A DNA stretch of 64,000 nucleotides from Comamonas resistens (GTDB lineage Bacteria; Pseudomonadota; Gammaproteobacteria; Burkholderiales; Burkholderiaceae_C), in NCBI RefSeq assembly GCF_030064165.1, contig NZ_CP125947.1:1736001-1800000 (forward strand), given 5' to 3'. Made by a program: the position numbers and the translations under genes. Numbering within the stretch: the stretch's first letter is position 1; each line of letters opens with the position of its first letter. The notes beneath the pieces are model-generated. The model worked only from the letters and a program-made list of their open reading frames with translations, was not told the origin of the DNA and did no database searches. Of this stretch, positions 24,714 to 32,549 are shown piece by piece.

Positions 24714-25909
24714 GGAGAGTTGCTCCAGATCCATTGAATGATGGGGCGCGCGGCTTGCCATGAGTGCATGCGGCCAAGCGGCACGGCCTCACTCCATTGC
24801 AGCTGCAGCAACTGGCCGCCATGTGTCCGATGCAGCTCCATCAGGAGCGCTTGAGTCTCCAGCGCCACCGCGTTGACGACCAGGCGCCAGCCCGAGCCAA
24901 GCCTTGCGCAAAGCGCATCAAACAGCTCCTGTGTGAAGCCGCCCCCTACAAATACCGCCTCTGCTGGGGGCTGTATTGCAGACAGGGCTGAAAGCGAGTC
25001 GCCATGGATCACTTTCAGCGGTACTGCGTAGCGCCTGGCATTCAGCGAGATATTGGCTACGCGCTCGGCATGCTGTTCCACGCAAACAGCATTTCCTCCT
25101 GCCAGGCACCACTCGACCGAGATCGAGCCAGAGCCCGCCCCCAGGTCCCACAAGCACTCGCCTTTGCGAGGTGCCAGTGCCGCCAAGGTCATGGCCCTGA
25201 TGGGGCTTTTGGTGATCTGACCGTCGTTGGCAAATGCCGCGCTGCAGCGGCCAGGCACTTGTGAAAGGCTGGCACCTCCCCGTGCTTCAAAGGCCGCAGC
25301 AACGGGTGCGCTCATGGGCATTTCGGTCAGGCTGGCGCTCAGTTCCTGCGCCAGACCTTCCCGCATGTTCTGTGCATCACTGCCAGCTTGAGAGATCAGC
25401 CACATAGGGCTGTGGCCCCAGCCTTGCCCGGTCAGCCATGCAGCCATTTCCTGTGCGGCGGCGCCGTCGCGCAGCAGGCAGATAAAGCGCTGGCCTTCGG
25501 CCAGCAACGGCGTCATCGTCTCGAAGCTGCGCGCATGCAGGCCCAGGCAGTGGGTATGTTCCTGGGGCCAGCCCAACTGGCCGGAAATCCATGAAAATGT
25601 GGACGGCAACGGGTGGTTGCGCCATTCCCCTTTTTCAAGGTGCTTGGCAATCGATGCGCCTGCGCCGAAGTGAAATGGATCGCCCGAGACCAGCATGGCG
25701 ACCTGCCTCTGCTGGCGTAGCTCAAGCACGGGTTCCACGCTGAATGGAACAGGCCAGGGGCGGCCACGGCTGCCGACCTGCGCCAGCTCCAGATGGCGTG
25801 GGCTGCCAAATACCAGCTCCGCATGGTTCAGGTCTTGCAAAGCGGCAGCACTCAGGCCCTGCAAACCAGACGGGTGGATCCCGATGATTGAAAGCCACGG
25901 ATTGGCCAT
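24710..25909 (-). CDS. cobL: Precorrin-6Y C5,15-methyltransferase (decarboxylating), CobL
   Basis: 399 residues from MANPWLSIIGIHPSG. The N-terminal half is a CbiE-type methyltransferase (SIIGIHPSGLQGLSAAA; LVSGDPFHFGAGASI) and the C-terminal half a CbiT-type decarboxylating methyltransferase with Rossmann motif LWDLGAGSGSISVEW and VFVGGGF. Both activities on precorrin-6Y are thus on one chain. The start codon shares the palindrome CATG at 25907-25910 with the divergent cobK start. An in-frame start nine codons earlier would lie within cobK. Confidence 0.94.
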   Translation of the reverse strand: MANPWLSIIGIHPSGLQGLSAAALQDLNHAELVFGSPRHLELAQVGSRGRPWPVPFSVEPVLELRQQRQVAMLVSGDPFHFGAGASIAKHLEKGEWRNHPLPSTFSWISGQLGWPQEHTHCLGLHARSFETMTPLLAEGQRFICLLRDGAAAQEMAAWLTGQGWGHSPMWLISQAGSDAQNMREGLAQELSASLTEMPMSAPVAAAFEARGGASLSQVPGRCSAAFANDGQITKSPIRAMTLAALAPRKGECLWDLGAGSGSISVEWCLAGGNAVCVEQHAERVANISLNARRYAVPLKVIHGDSLSALSAIQPPAEAVFVGGGFTQELFDALCARLGSGWRLVVNAVALETQALLMELHRTHGGQLLQLQWSEAVPLGRMHSWQAARPIIQWIWSNSP

Positions 25910-26654
25910 GACCCAAGTTCTCCTGTTAGGCGGCACTTTTGATGCCTATGTTCTGTCGACCAAACTGCATGAATCTGGCATTGCTGCGGTGTACTCCTAT
26001 GCGGGAGCAACCCAGACGCGGCGCACGCCGGCATTGCCGATGAGGGTGGGTGGCTTTGGCGGCGTCGAGGGCTTGCTTGCCTATCTGCGAGACAAGCAGG
26101 TCACTCATGTGATCGATGCCACACACCCTTTTGCGGCGCAGATGAGCCGCAATGCCATTGCCGCCTGTGCGGCGGCGGGAATTCCTCTGCTGTCCATGGA
26201 GCGCCCTGGCTGGAGCCCGCAGGTCGGAGACCGCTGGATTCGGGTGCCGGACATGGCCGCCGCAGCCCAAGCTCTGCAGCCGGGTGATGGACGTGTCTTT
26301 CTGGCCATTGGCCGCAAGCAACTGGCCGCTTTTGCAGGCAAGGCTGAGCAGCATCATTTCGTGCTGAGGGTGGTGGATCAGACCGAAGAGGCTCTGCCCT
26401 TGCCTGCAGACCGCTATGAGCTGATCGTTGCGCGCGGGCCGTTTCAGATCGAGGACGAAATCGCATTGCTCAAGCGCCATGCCATTGATTGCATTGTCAG
26501 CAAGAATGCCGGCGGGGCCGATACCTATGCCAAGATTGCAGCCGCCAGGGCATTGCATATACCCGTCATCATGGTGGACAGGCCCCAGCTGCCGCAGCGG
26601 CCTCAATGCCAGACTCCCGAGCAGGCGATGAGCTGGCTGAAGAAGTCGCTCTGA
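25908..26654 (+). CDS. cobK: Precorrin-6A reductase, CobK
   Basis: 248 residues. Starts TQVLLLGGTFDAYVLSTKL, the nucleotide-binding loop of CobK/CbiJ, with VTHVIDATHPFAAQMSRNA and VSKNAGGADTYAKIAAAR as further family blocks. It uses NADPH to reduce precorrin-6A. It is the only plus-strand gene of the cluster, convergent with cobJ (13 bp between stops) and divergent from cobL with overlapping start codons. It therefore cannot be read from the riboswitch-controlled transcript and needs its own promoter inside cobL. Confidence 0.94.
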   Translation: MTQVLLLGGTFDAYVLSTKLHESGIAAVYSYAGATQTRRTPALPMRVGGFGGVEGLLAYLRDKQVTHVIDATHPFAAQMSRNAIAACAAAGIPLLSMERPGWSPQVGDRWIRVPDMAAAAQALQPGDGRVFLAIGRKQLAAFAGKAEQHHFVLRVVDQTEEALPLPADRYELIVARGPFQIEDEIALLKRHAIDCIVSKNAGGADTYAKIAAARALHIPVIMVDRPQLPQRPQCQTPEQAMSWLKKSL

Positions 26655-26667
26655 GGCTGCGGAGCTT

Positions 26668-27465
26668 TCAGGCATATGAAGGCATCTCGTAGCTGCGCGG
26701 CGTGTAGACATGCCGGCCTATCCGGCGGGTCAGGCGATTGCCCACAATCACCAGGGTTCGCATATCGGCCATCTCGGCCTTGGCCGATGAGAGGGATGTG
26801 ACGGTGACGGTCTCGTCGTCTCTGCTGACATTGCGGGCAAAGCAGATCAGCCGCTCTGGCTCGCACTCCTCGCGCAATACCTTGAGGGCTCTGACAAAGC
26901 CTTCGGGTCGCGACCTGGAGCAGGGGTTGTAGAAGGCCATGGCGAAATCGGCCTGTGCGGCCAGACGAATACGACGCTCTATCACGGCGGCGGGCTTGAG
27001 GTTGTCCGACAGATTGATGGTGCAGAAATCATGGCCCAGCGGTGCGCCCAGACGGGCTGCTGCGGCCAGCATGGCCGTGATGCCTGGTTGTACCTCGATC
27101 TGCAGGGCACTCCAGCGCTGGCGCTCGTCGGGGCTTGCGTGTTCCAGAACTTCGAACACGGCACTGGCCATGGCAAACACACCGGGGTCGCCGGACGAGA
27201 GCATCAGCACTTTCCTGCCTTCGGCTGCGACGTTCAAGGCGGCTCTTGCGCGGTCAAGCTCCTCGCGGTTGTCGCTGGCATGCAGGCGCAGATGGGCCAG
27301 GCCCGACAGGCGTTCAACGTAGGGGAAATAGCCAAAGGCATCCGTGGCCTCGGCAATGGATTTTTTGACCTGCTCCGTCAGCAAGTCCGCATGGCCCGGG
27401 CCAAGGCCAACCACGCAAAGCTGGCCTGTGATTGCATTTGGCATGGGATGCTGCTCACATGTCAT
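26668..27465 (-). CDS. cobJ: Precorrin-3B C17-methyltransferase, CobJ
   Basis: 265 residues. LCVVGLGPGHADLLTEQ, VLMLSSGDPGVFAMASAV and VQPGITAMLAAAARLGAPLGHDFCTINLSD mark the CobJ/CbiH family, which methylates C17 and contracts the corrin ring. The start overlaps the end of cobI. An alternative ATG seven codons in (MPNAITG) leaves the family core intact and cannot be excluded. It is convergent with cobK. Confidence 0.93.
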   Translation of the reverse strand: MTCEQHPMPNAITGQLCVVGLGPGHADLLTEQVKKSIAEATDAFGYFPYVERLSGLAHLRLHASDNREELDRARAALNVAAEGRKVLMLSSGDPGVFAMASAVFEVLEHASPDERQRWSALQIEVQPGITAMLAAAARLGAPLGHDFCTINLSDNLKPAAVIERRIRLAAQADFAMAFYNPCSRSRPEGFVRALKVLREECEPERLICFARNVSRDDETVTVTSLSSAKAEMADMRTLVIVGNRLTRRIGRHVYTPRSYEMPSYA

Positions 27466-28195
27466 TGGCAGGGCGGCGACCTTGGCCGTGCACGATCACG
27501 ATGGCGAAATACGGGCAGCGTTCGGGCGCGTTGCACAGCGGCATGACTTGCTGGTCGCTCATCGTGCCGTTGATGACCAGCCAGGCCTGGTCCAGCTTGC
27601 CTTGTTCGGTCAGCAGCGTGCGAATGCGATTCAGGTGACGGCCCACCTTCATGATGACCAGCGCGTCGGAGCGCGCCATATGTTCGCGCAGCGGTGCATC
27701 GGCCAAGGTTGCGGGCAGCACGCTCATGACATCGTCGCCCCAGGTCATGGGGATGCCTGTGGCGTGCCAGCAGCCCACCATGCCTGGAATGCCGGCCAAT
27801 ACCTCGACCTGGGCAATGCCCGCTTGCTGCAGGCGCACGTAAAGATGCATGAAAGAGCCGTAAAAAAACGGATCTCCCTCGCAGAGCACAACCACTTCCT
27901 GGTCCTGCGCCAGCTCTGTCAGCCGGGACTGCCAGTCCAGATAGAAGTCCGAGAGCTGGGCGATATAACGAGGATCGTCATGCGGGATCTCCGTGGTCAA
28001 CGGATACTCCATCGGGTATTCGGTGACCTGTGCATGCAGCATGCCGTTGACCAATTGTCTGGCCTTGCCCGGATGGCCACGCTTGCGAAAGTAAGCCACG
28101 TGGCGCGCATTGCGCAGCAGTCGATCGGCTTTCACGCTCATCATCTCTGGGTCGCCAGGGCCAAGGCCCACGCATACGATTTTTCCGCGATTCAT
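27455..28195 (-). CDS. cobI: Precorrin-2 C20-methyltransferase, CobI
   Basis: 246 residues from MNRGKIVCVGLGPGDPEM, 8 bases after the cobH stop with GTGAGGTCAG as ribosome site. VVVLCEGDPFFYGSFMHLYVRL and VLAGIPGMVGCWHATGIPMTWGDD are the CobI/CbiL motifs. It methylates C20 of precorrin-2. Longer in-frame extensions upstream would run through cobH and are ignored. Confidence 0.94.
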   Translation of the reverse strand: MNRGKIVCVGLGPGDPEMMSVKADRLLRNARHVAYFRKRGHPGKARQLVNGMLHAQVTEYPMEYPLTTEIPHDDPRYIAQLSDFYLDWQSRLTELAQDQEVVVLCEGDPFFYGSFMHLYVRLQQAGIAQVEVLAGIPGMVGCWHATGIPMTWGDDVMSVLPATLADAPLREHMARSDALVIMKVGRHLNRIRTLLTEQGKLDQAWLVINGTMSDQQVMPLCNAPERCPYFAIVIVHGQGRRPANDM

Positions 28196-28203
28196 CACTG
28201 ACC

Positions 28204-28833
28204 TCACTCTATGGGCGTGGCCAGCGCATTGACGGCCGCCACGGTGATGGCCGATCCACCCAGGCGGCCCTCGACAATGGCAAAGGGAATCTGCGCCCAC
28301 TCGCGCAAGGCAGCCTTGGATTCCGCTGCACCCACAAAGCCCACAGGGCAGCCGATGATGGCGGCGGGGCGGGGGCAGTCAGGATCTGCCAGCATGTTCA
28401 GCAAATGAAACAGGGCAGTGGGGGCATTGCCGATGGCGACCACTGCGCCTTCCAGCCGGCCGCGCCACAGCTCCAGGGCTGCAGCGCTGCGCGTATTGCC
28501 CATGGTCAGGGCCAGCTCGGGAGTGCGTGCATCCTGCAGCGTGCAGATGATGGGGTTGTTGGCCGGTAGCCGCTTGCGGGTGATGCCTTCGCTGACCATG
28601 CGGGCATCGCAGAGGATGGGGGCACCCGCTTGCAGCGCCGCCTCTGCAGTTACCGCAAAGTCCGGTGAAAAATGAATGTGAGAGGCCAGCTCCACCATGC
28701 CTGCGGCATGGATCATCCGGCAGGCCACGCGCTCTTCCAGTGCGCTGAAGCGCGCCAGATCGGCTTCGCGGCGGATGATGCTGAAAGACTGACGGTAAAT
28801 CTCTTCACCGTGCTTTTCATATTGATAGCTCAT
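28204..28833 (-). CDS. cobH: Precorrin-8X methylmutase, CobH
   Basis: 209 residues: YEKHGEEIYRQSFSIIRREADL at the start, GAPILCDARMVSEGITR in the middle and AAIIGCPVGFVGAAESKAAL near the end, all typical of CobH/CbiC. The catalytic His is expected in the segment around CRMIHAAGMVE. It isomerises precorrin-8 to hydrogenobyrinate. Its first 17 bases overlap the end of cobG. Confidence 0.95.
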   Translation of the reverse strand: MSYQYEKHGEEIYRQSFSIIRREADLARFSALEERVACRMIHAAGMVELASHIHFSPDFAVTAEAALQAGAPILCDARMVSEGITRKRLPANNPIICTLQDARTPELALTMGNTRSAAALELWRGRLEGAVVAIGNAPTALFHLLNMLADPDCPRPAAIIGCPVGFVGAAESKAALREWAQIPFAIVEGRLGGSAITVAAVNALATPIE

Positions 28834-30088
28834 GGATCAGTTTTTGTATTCCTGCGGGCTCTGATGGCAGGGCCTCACAGGGGATTTGAATGGTGGGGCT
28901 AGCGAGCCGGCCGGGCGGGCCGGCGTTCAGCAGCAACTGACCCGTATTGCCAGTGCTGGCAAAGACGACGGCGGTGGCGTCGCCGGGCAGCGCACAGAGC
29001 TTGGGGCAGCCGCTGATGTGCATCTCCGTGCCTTCCCGCGTATGCGGCGCAAGCTGCAGTGCCAGGGTCTGGGCAGGAATCAGTGCCTGTGTGCATCCGG
29101 GGCTGCCGGTACAGGCCGAGACGCGGTTGCGGGCATCTGCTGCATCGGTCATCCAGTGGGCAGTGCTCAGTGGCGCCGCTTCGAGTTCGCTGCCTGGCAG
29201 CAGCAGGGAGCGCCAGGGCGTAACCCTGATTTCCGTCTTGGCAGGCAGGCAGCCTGCCAGTTGCTGCATTGCCGGTGCGTCGATACGGCCAAGGGGGGCG
29301 CCTATGACCCAGTCATGTCCGTGCAGGCCGGGCTTGACGGGGCGCGCGAATGCTTCGGCGCCGGGCGCTGCTGCATATTGTGGAGCGGTTTTGAGCACCG
29401 ACAGCTCAGGCTGCTGAGTCTTGAGCAACTGATGCAGCCGTGTGGGCGCTGCACCTGCGGCCGACATGCGCTGGCGTGCGAACCAGATGGCGACTTGCAG
29501 GGCAGCATCTATCGCTTCCGCGGCAGAGGTATAGCCATATCGCTTGCTGGAATCGCCCAAAGAGAGGGCATAGCCGAGCCCTGCCTGGTCCGGCTGAACC
29601 CATAGACGCAGATCTGCCGAGATGCCCCTCAGGCTTTGTGCCGGGTCATCGACCAGCAGGCCAAACTTGCTGGGAAGCGCCGTCATACCTTGCTGTTGCA
29701 ACGCGCGTGGGCTCAGGTGCTGTGCCACGGCCGCAGAAAGCAGGTCTGCCAATTCGTGGGTCCGATCCCGGACTTGGTAGAAAGGGCTGCAGTGGACGGC
29801 AGGGGCCAGGTCGGCATCGACATTGGCAGGTACCAGACCTGCATCGATCAGCCCTGAACGCAGTGCCGTCAGTTGCGCGTCTTCCACTCCGCGCAACTGG
29901 ACATTGCCCAGGCGGGTCAGCTCCAGCTGTGGGTGGGCATGCGAGAGTGCGAGGCCGGAAAGAATACGCCACTGCGCGGCACTGATGGAGGCGCAATGCG
30001 GGCGTATGCGCACAATCCAGCCATCCTGGGCCTGCATGGGCCGCCAGGCGGTTGGGCACCATCCCTGCACCTTGACGGAGTCAGCCAT
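28817..30088 (-). CDS. cobG: Precorrin-3B synthase, CobG
   Basis: 423 residues related to nitrite and sulfite reductases. Four cysteines Cys326, Cys332, Cys361 and Cys365 (ACTGSPGC and SGCPKLC) form the iron-sulfur binding site next to the siroheme-like pocket. CobG uses molecular oxygen to make precorrin-3B, so its presence marks the aerobic route. It is the first gene after the riboswitch. No clear Shine-Dalgarno precedes its ATG, so it may be coupled to an upstream short frame in the leader. Confidence 0.93.
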   Translation of the reverse strand: MADSVKVQGWCPTAWRPMQAQDGWIVRIRPHCASISAAQWRILSGLALSHAHPQLELTRLGNVQLRGVEDAQLTALRSGLIDAGLVPANVDADLAPAVHCSPFYQVRDRTHELADLLSAAVAQHLSPRALQQQGMTALPSKFGLLVDDPAQSLRGISADLRLWVQPDQAGLGYALSLGDSSKRYGYTSAAEAIDAALQVAIWFARQRMSAAGAAPTRLHQLLKTQQPELSVLKTAPQYAAAPGAEAFARPVKPGLHGHDWVIGAPLGRIDAPAMQQLAGCLPAKTEIRVTPWRSLLLPGSELEAAPLSTAHWMTDAADARNRVSACTGSPGCTQALIPAQTLALQLAPHTREGTEMHISGCPKLCALPGDATAVVFASTGNTGQLLLNAGPPGRLASPTIQIPCEALPSEPAGIQKLIHELSI

Positions 30089-30299
30089 GGCAAGCCGCCG
30101 CCGCTATCGCGCAGATGTCGTCGCAAGCGGCGGGCCGCAGTCGCGCCAGCCAGAGAATTCCTCGCACCATGCCAGATCCACAGTCGGTCAGGCCGATACC
30201 CGGGCCGGACGATTGATATGTGCAGAGGAAGGAGGTGAGGAGATTGGCGGCGCAGCTGCACCAGCCCATCAAGCCACATGCAATCCCGCTGCGCCTTGT

Positions 30300-30516
30300 T
30301 CACATCAGGCCGGTCTCCGGACTTACAAAGCTCAACTCGGAAGTTGAATTCAGAGACGTCTTCCCGCTTTCGCAGTGACTGTCATTGCACGCAATGACCT
30401 GTGTCTGAATATCTTTGATTACCGTTGCGGGTGCAGTGCAGGAATATCGGGCTGGGCCGATCACCTGCTTCTCGTTTCATTTCCTGCCGCGCAAAGCGGC
30501 CAGGAAACACCTGTGA
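30300..30516 (-). ncRNA. Cobalamin riboswitch upstream of cobG
   Basis: Read on the minus strand: a first stem half TCACAGG, GAGAAGCAGGTGATC, the core CTGCACTGCACCCGCAAC with GGTAA, a CACTGCGAAAGCGGGAAGAC block, and the B12-box-like TCCGGAGACCGGCCTGAT, ending in TGTGA, which can pair with the first stem. This order and spacing is that of the adenosylcobalamin aptamer. It lies 212 bases before cobG, so it likely represses cobG-cobH-cobI-cobJ when cobalamin is abundant. The mechanism (terminator or ribosome-site masking) is not clear from the sequence. Confidence 0.9.
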
Positions 30517-30652
30517 TCAGCGTGAATCTTAAGCGATAACTTTTCGCGCTGAGTCTTCAGGCCCTTTGAAATTTGCATTGGCTCGGCGGATTGCTCGTTC
30601 TGGGGAGGATGTCGGCAGAGAGGATGCGCAGCTTATGGCCCCAGTTTGGGCT

Positions 30653-31087
30653 TCAGGTTTGGGGTTCGGGCCGCAGCCATAGCCAGATCAGTACGCAGCC
30701 CATGATGCTGAGCGTTACGGCCGTCAGCCAGGGCTTGTGAGAGACATAAAGAATCAGTGTGCCGCTCAATAGCATGCTGGCCGTCGCCGTCCATTTCACG
30801 CGGCGGCTGACATGTCCGCCCGCATCCCAGTTGCGCAGCAGAGGGCCGAAAATGTGGTGGGCGTAGAGCCAGCGATGCAGCCGGGGTGAACTGCGTACAG
30901 CCGCCCAGGCCGCCATGAGGATGAAGACCGTGGTCGGCATGCCGGGCACGACAGCGCCTATCAGCCCCAGCAGCACGCAGATCAGTGCAAAAGCCATCAG
31001 CAGATAGCGCACAGGAGCCGAAAGCGGTTTGGGCTCCAGGCTTCCGGTTTGGGCTGATGTGTCGGGCTGGGGCGGGAGATCGGTCAT
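30653..31087 (-). CDS. YbaN/DUF454 family inner-membrane protein
   Basis: 144 residues with three to four membrane segments (VRYLLMAFALICVLLGLIGAVVPGMPTTVFILMAAWA, then LLSGTLILYVS and TLSIMGCVLIWLWL). The G-x-x-x-PGMPTTVF motif followed by RSSPRLHRWLYAHHIFGPLLRNW is diagnostic for DUF454. Function unknown in the family. It is transcribed toward the riboswitch, with its stop about 140 bases upstream of the aptamer. Confidence 0.88.
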   Translation of the reverse strand: MTDLPPQPDTSAQTGSLEPKPLSAPVRYLLMAFALICVLLGLIGAVVPGMPTTVFILMAAWAAVRSSPRLHRWLYAHHIFGPLLRNWDAGGHVSRRVKWTATASMLLSGTLILYVSHKPWLTAVTLSIMGCVLIWLWLRPEPQT

Positions 31088-31311
31088 GAAAAGCAGCTGA
31101 AAAGCGGCAATGTGGGAGGCAGGGTGGTCTGGGCAAGGTCGCTTCCAGAACGCTTCCCATATTAGCCAGCTCAGGCGCTGGTATGGTTTTTCCCGTTCCC
31201 GACAATGGCTGCATTTGTCACGTCCTTGTCCCAGCTGGCGTGGTCGGGCCTCGCATAATCAGTCGTCAGCCCCAGGCCTCTACATGGCCCAAGATTCAAG
31301 GAGTAACAACA

Positions 31312-32415
31312 ATGACGACCACCCCGAGCACGGACTCGCCCGAAGTGATTGCCGAAGTGCGCGGCAAGCTGGGCATGATTACGCTCAACCGCCCGCGGGC
31401 GCTCAATGCGCTGTCTCTGGGCATGGTGCGGGAACTGCTGGCAACGCTGCTGGCCTGGCAAAAGGACCCGGCAGTGCTGGCCGTGGCCATTCGCGGCAGC
31501 AACAAGGATGGCGTGTTTGGCGCATTCTGTGCGGGGGGCGACATCCGCTTTCTGCATGCGGCCGGCAGCAGCGGCAATCCGCAGCTCGAAGACTTCTTCA
31601 CCGAGGAATATGCGCTCAACCATCTGATTCACACGCTGGGCAAGCCCTATATCGCTTTCATGGACGGCATCGTCATGGGCGGCGGCATGGGCATCAGCCA
31701 GGGCGGCTCGCTGCGCCTTGTGACCGAACGTACCAAGATGGCCATGCCCGAGACGGCCATCGGTCTGTTCCCCGATGTGGGCGGCGGCTATTTCCTCTCG
31801 CGCTGCCCCGGTGCGGTGGGCGAGTGGCTGGCGCTGACGGGTGACACCATTGGCGCGGGTGATGCCCTGGCCTTTGGCCTGGCCGATGGCTGTATTCCCC
31901 TGGATCAGCAGGCTGAGCTGTGGGAGACGCTGGCGACAACGGACTTTGCCAATGTCGATGCGCTGAACGCCGTGGTGCGCTCGCGCTTTGTGAGCGTGGA
32001 GCCCAAGAGTGCAGAGCACCTTGCCGAAATCAATGCCTGCTTTGCGCAGCCCACGGTGGCCGCCATCGAGCAGGCACTGCAGCAGGGCAGCGACTGGGCC
32101 CGCGCCGAAGCAGCCACGTTGCGCAAGCGCTCGCCGCTGATGCTGCATGTGGTGTTGGAGCAGATTCGCCGTGCGCGCCGGATGACGCTGGCCCAGGACC
32201 TGCGCATGGAGCGCGATATGGTGCGCCACTGCTTCTATCTGCGTCCCGGTCAGAGCGAGACGGTGGAAGGCATTCGCGCCCTGGCCGTGGACAAGGATCA
32301 CCATCCGCGCTGGAGTCCCGCCAGCATTGAAGATGTCGGCGATGCGCAGTGGCTGGCGTTTTTCGACAGTCCCTGGCCCGCGCATTCCCATCCGCTGGCG
32401 CAGCTCAAGGACTGA
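31312..32415 (+). CDS. Enoyl-CoA hydratase/isomerase family, 3-hydroxyisobutyryl-CoA hydrolase-like
   Basis: 367 residues from ATG 31312, preceded by AAGGAG. The crotonase fold is clear: GKLGMITLNRPRALNALSLGMVREL, FCAGGDIRFLH for the oxyanion hole, DGIVMGGGMGISQGGSLRLVTERTKMAMPETAIGLFPDVGG. The latter block and the length (about 100 residues longer than enoyl-CoA hydratases) fit 3-hydroxyisobutyryl-CoA hydrolase of valine degradation. The neighbours do not confirm the pathway. A strong terminator follows. Confidence 0.88.
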   Translation: MTTTPSTDSPEVIAEVRGKLGMITLNRPRALNALSLGMVRELLATLLAWQKDPAVLAVAIRGSNKDGVFGAFCAGGDIRFLHAAGSSGNPQLEDFFTEEYALNHLIHTLGKPYIAFMDGIVMGGGMGISQGGSLRLVTERTKMAMPETAIGLFPDVGGGYFLSRCPGAVGEWLALTGDTIGAGDALAFGLADGCIPLDQQAELWETLATTDFANVDALNAVVRSRFVSVEPKSAEHLAEINACFAQPTVAAIEQALQQGSDWARAEAATLRKRSPLMLHVVLEQIRRARRMTLAQDLRMERDMVRHCFYLRPGQSETVEGIRALAVDKDHHPRWSPASIEDVGDAQWLAFFDSPWPAHSHPLAQLKD

Positions 32416-32443
32416 CACTAGGCAGCGGTTGGCACGGCCATTG

Positions 32444-32481
32444 ACAAAGCCTGGCGGGCCCAACTGCCGGGCTTTGTTTTT
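32444..32481 (+). terminator. Rho-independent terminator after the hydrolase gene
   Basis: CAAAGCC pairs with GGCTTTG (plus an inner GGC/GCC), followed by TTTTT, 30 bases after the stop codon. Confidence 0.82.
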
Positions 32482-32518
32482 GATAGCTGTCAGCGCTTGA
32501 TGGGAAAGCGCTGAAGCC
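32479..32518 (+). repeat. TTTGATAGCTG/AGCGCTT family repeat, best copy
   Basis: TTTGATAGCTGTC then AGCGCTTGATGGGAAAGCGCTGAAGCC in one unit. The arms AGCGCTT and AAGCGCT pair across a six-base loop. It overlaps the T-run of the terminator, between convergent genes. Confidence 0.7.
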
Positions 32519-32549
32519 GGTTTTGATGCGGACTGTGAAAGACAGGCTT

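Noticed and set aside
30081..30272. 63-codon frame as a firm gene before cobG
   Set aside because: Starts with TTG ATG and no clear ribosome site; kept only as a possible leader in the findings.
29917..30303. Minus-strand 128-codon frame over the cobG start
   Set aside because: Overlaps the conserved N-terminus of CobG in another frame and has no family similarity.
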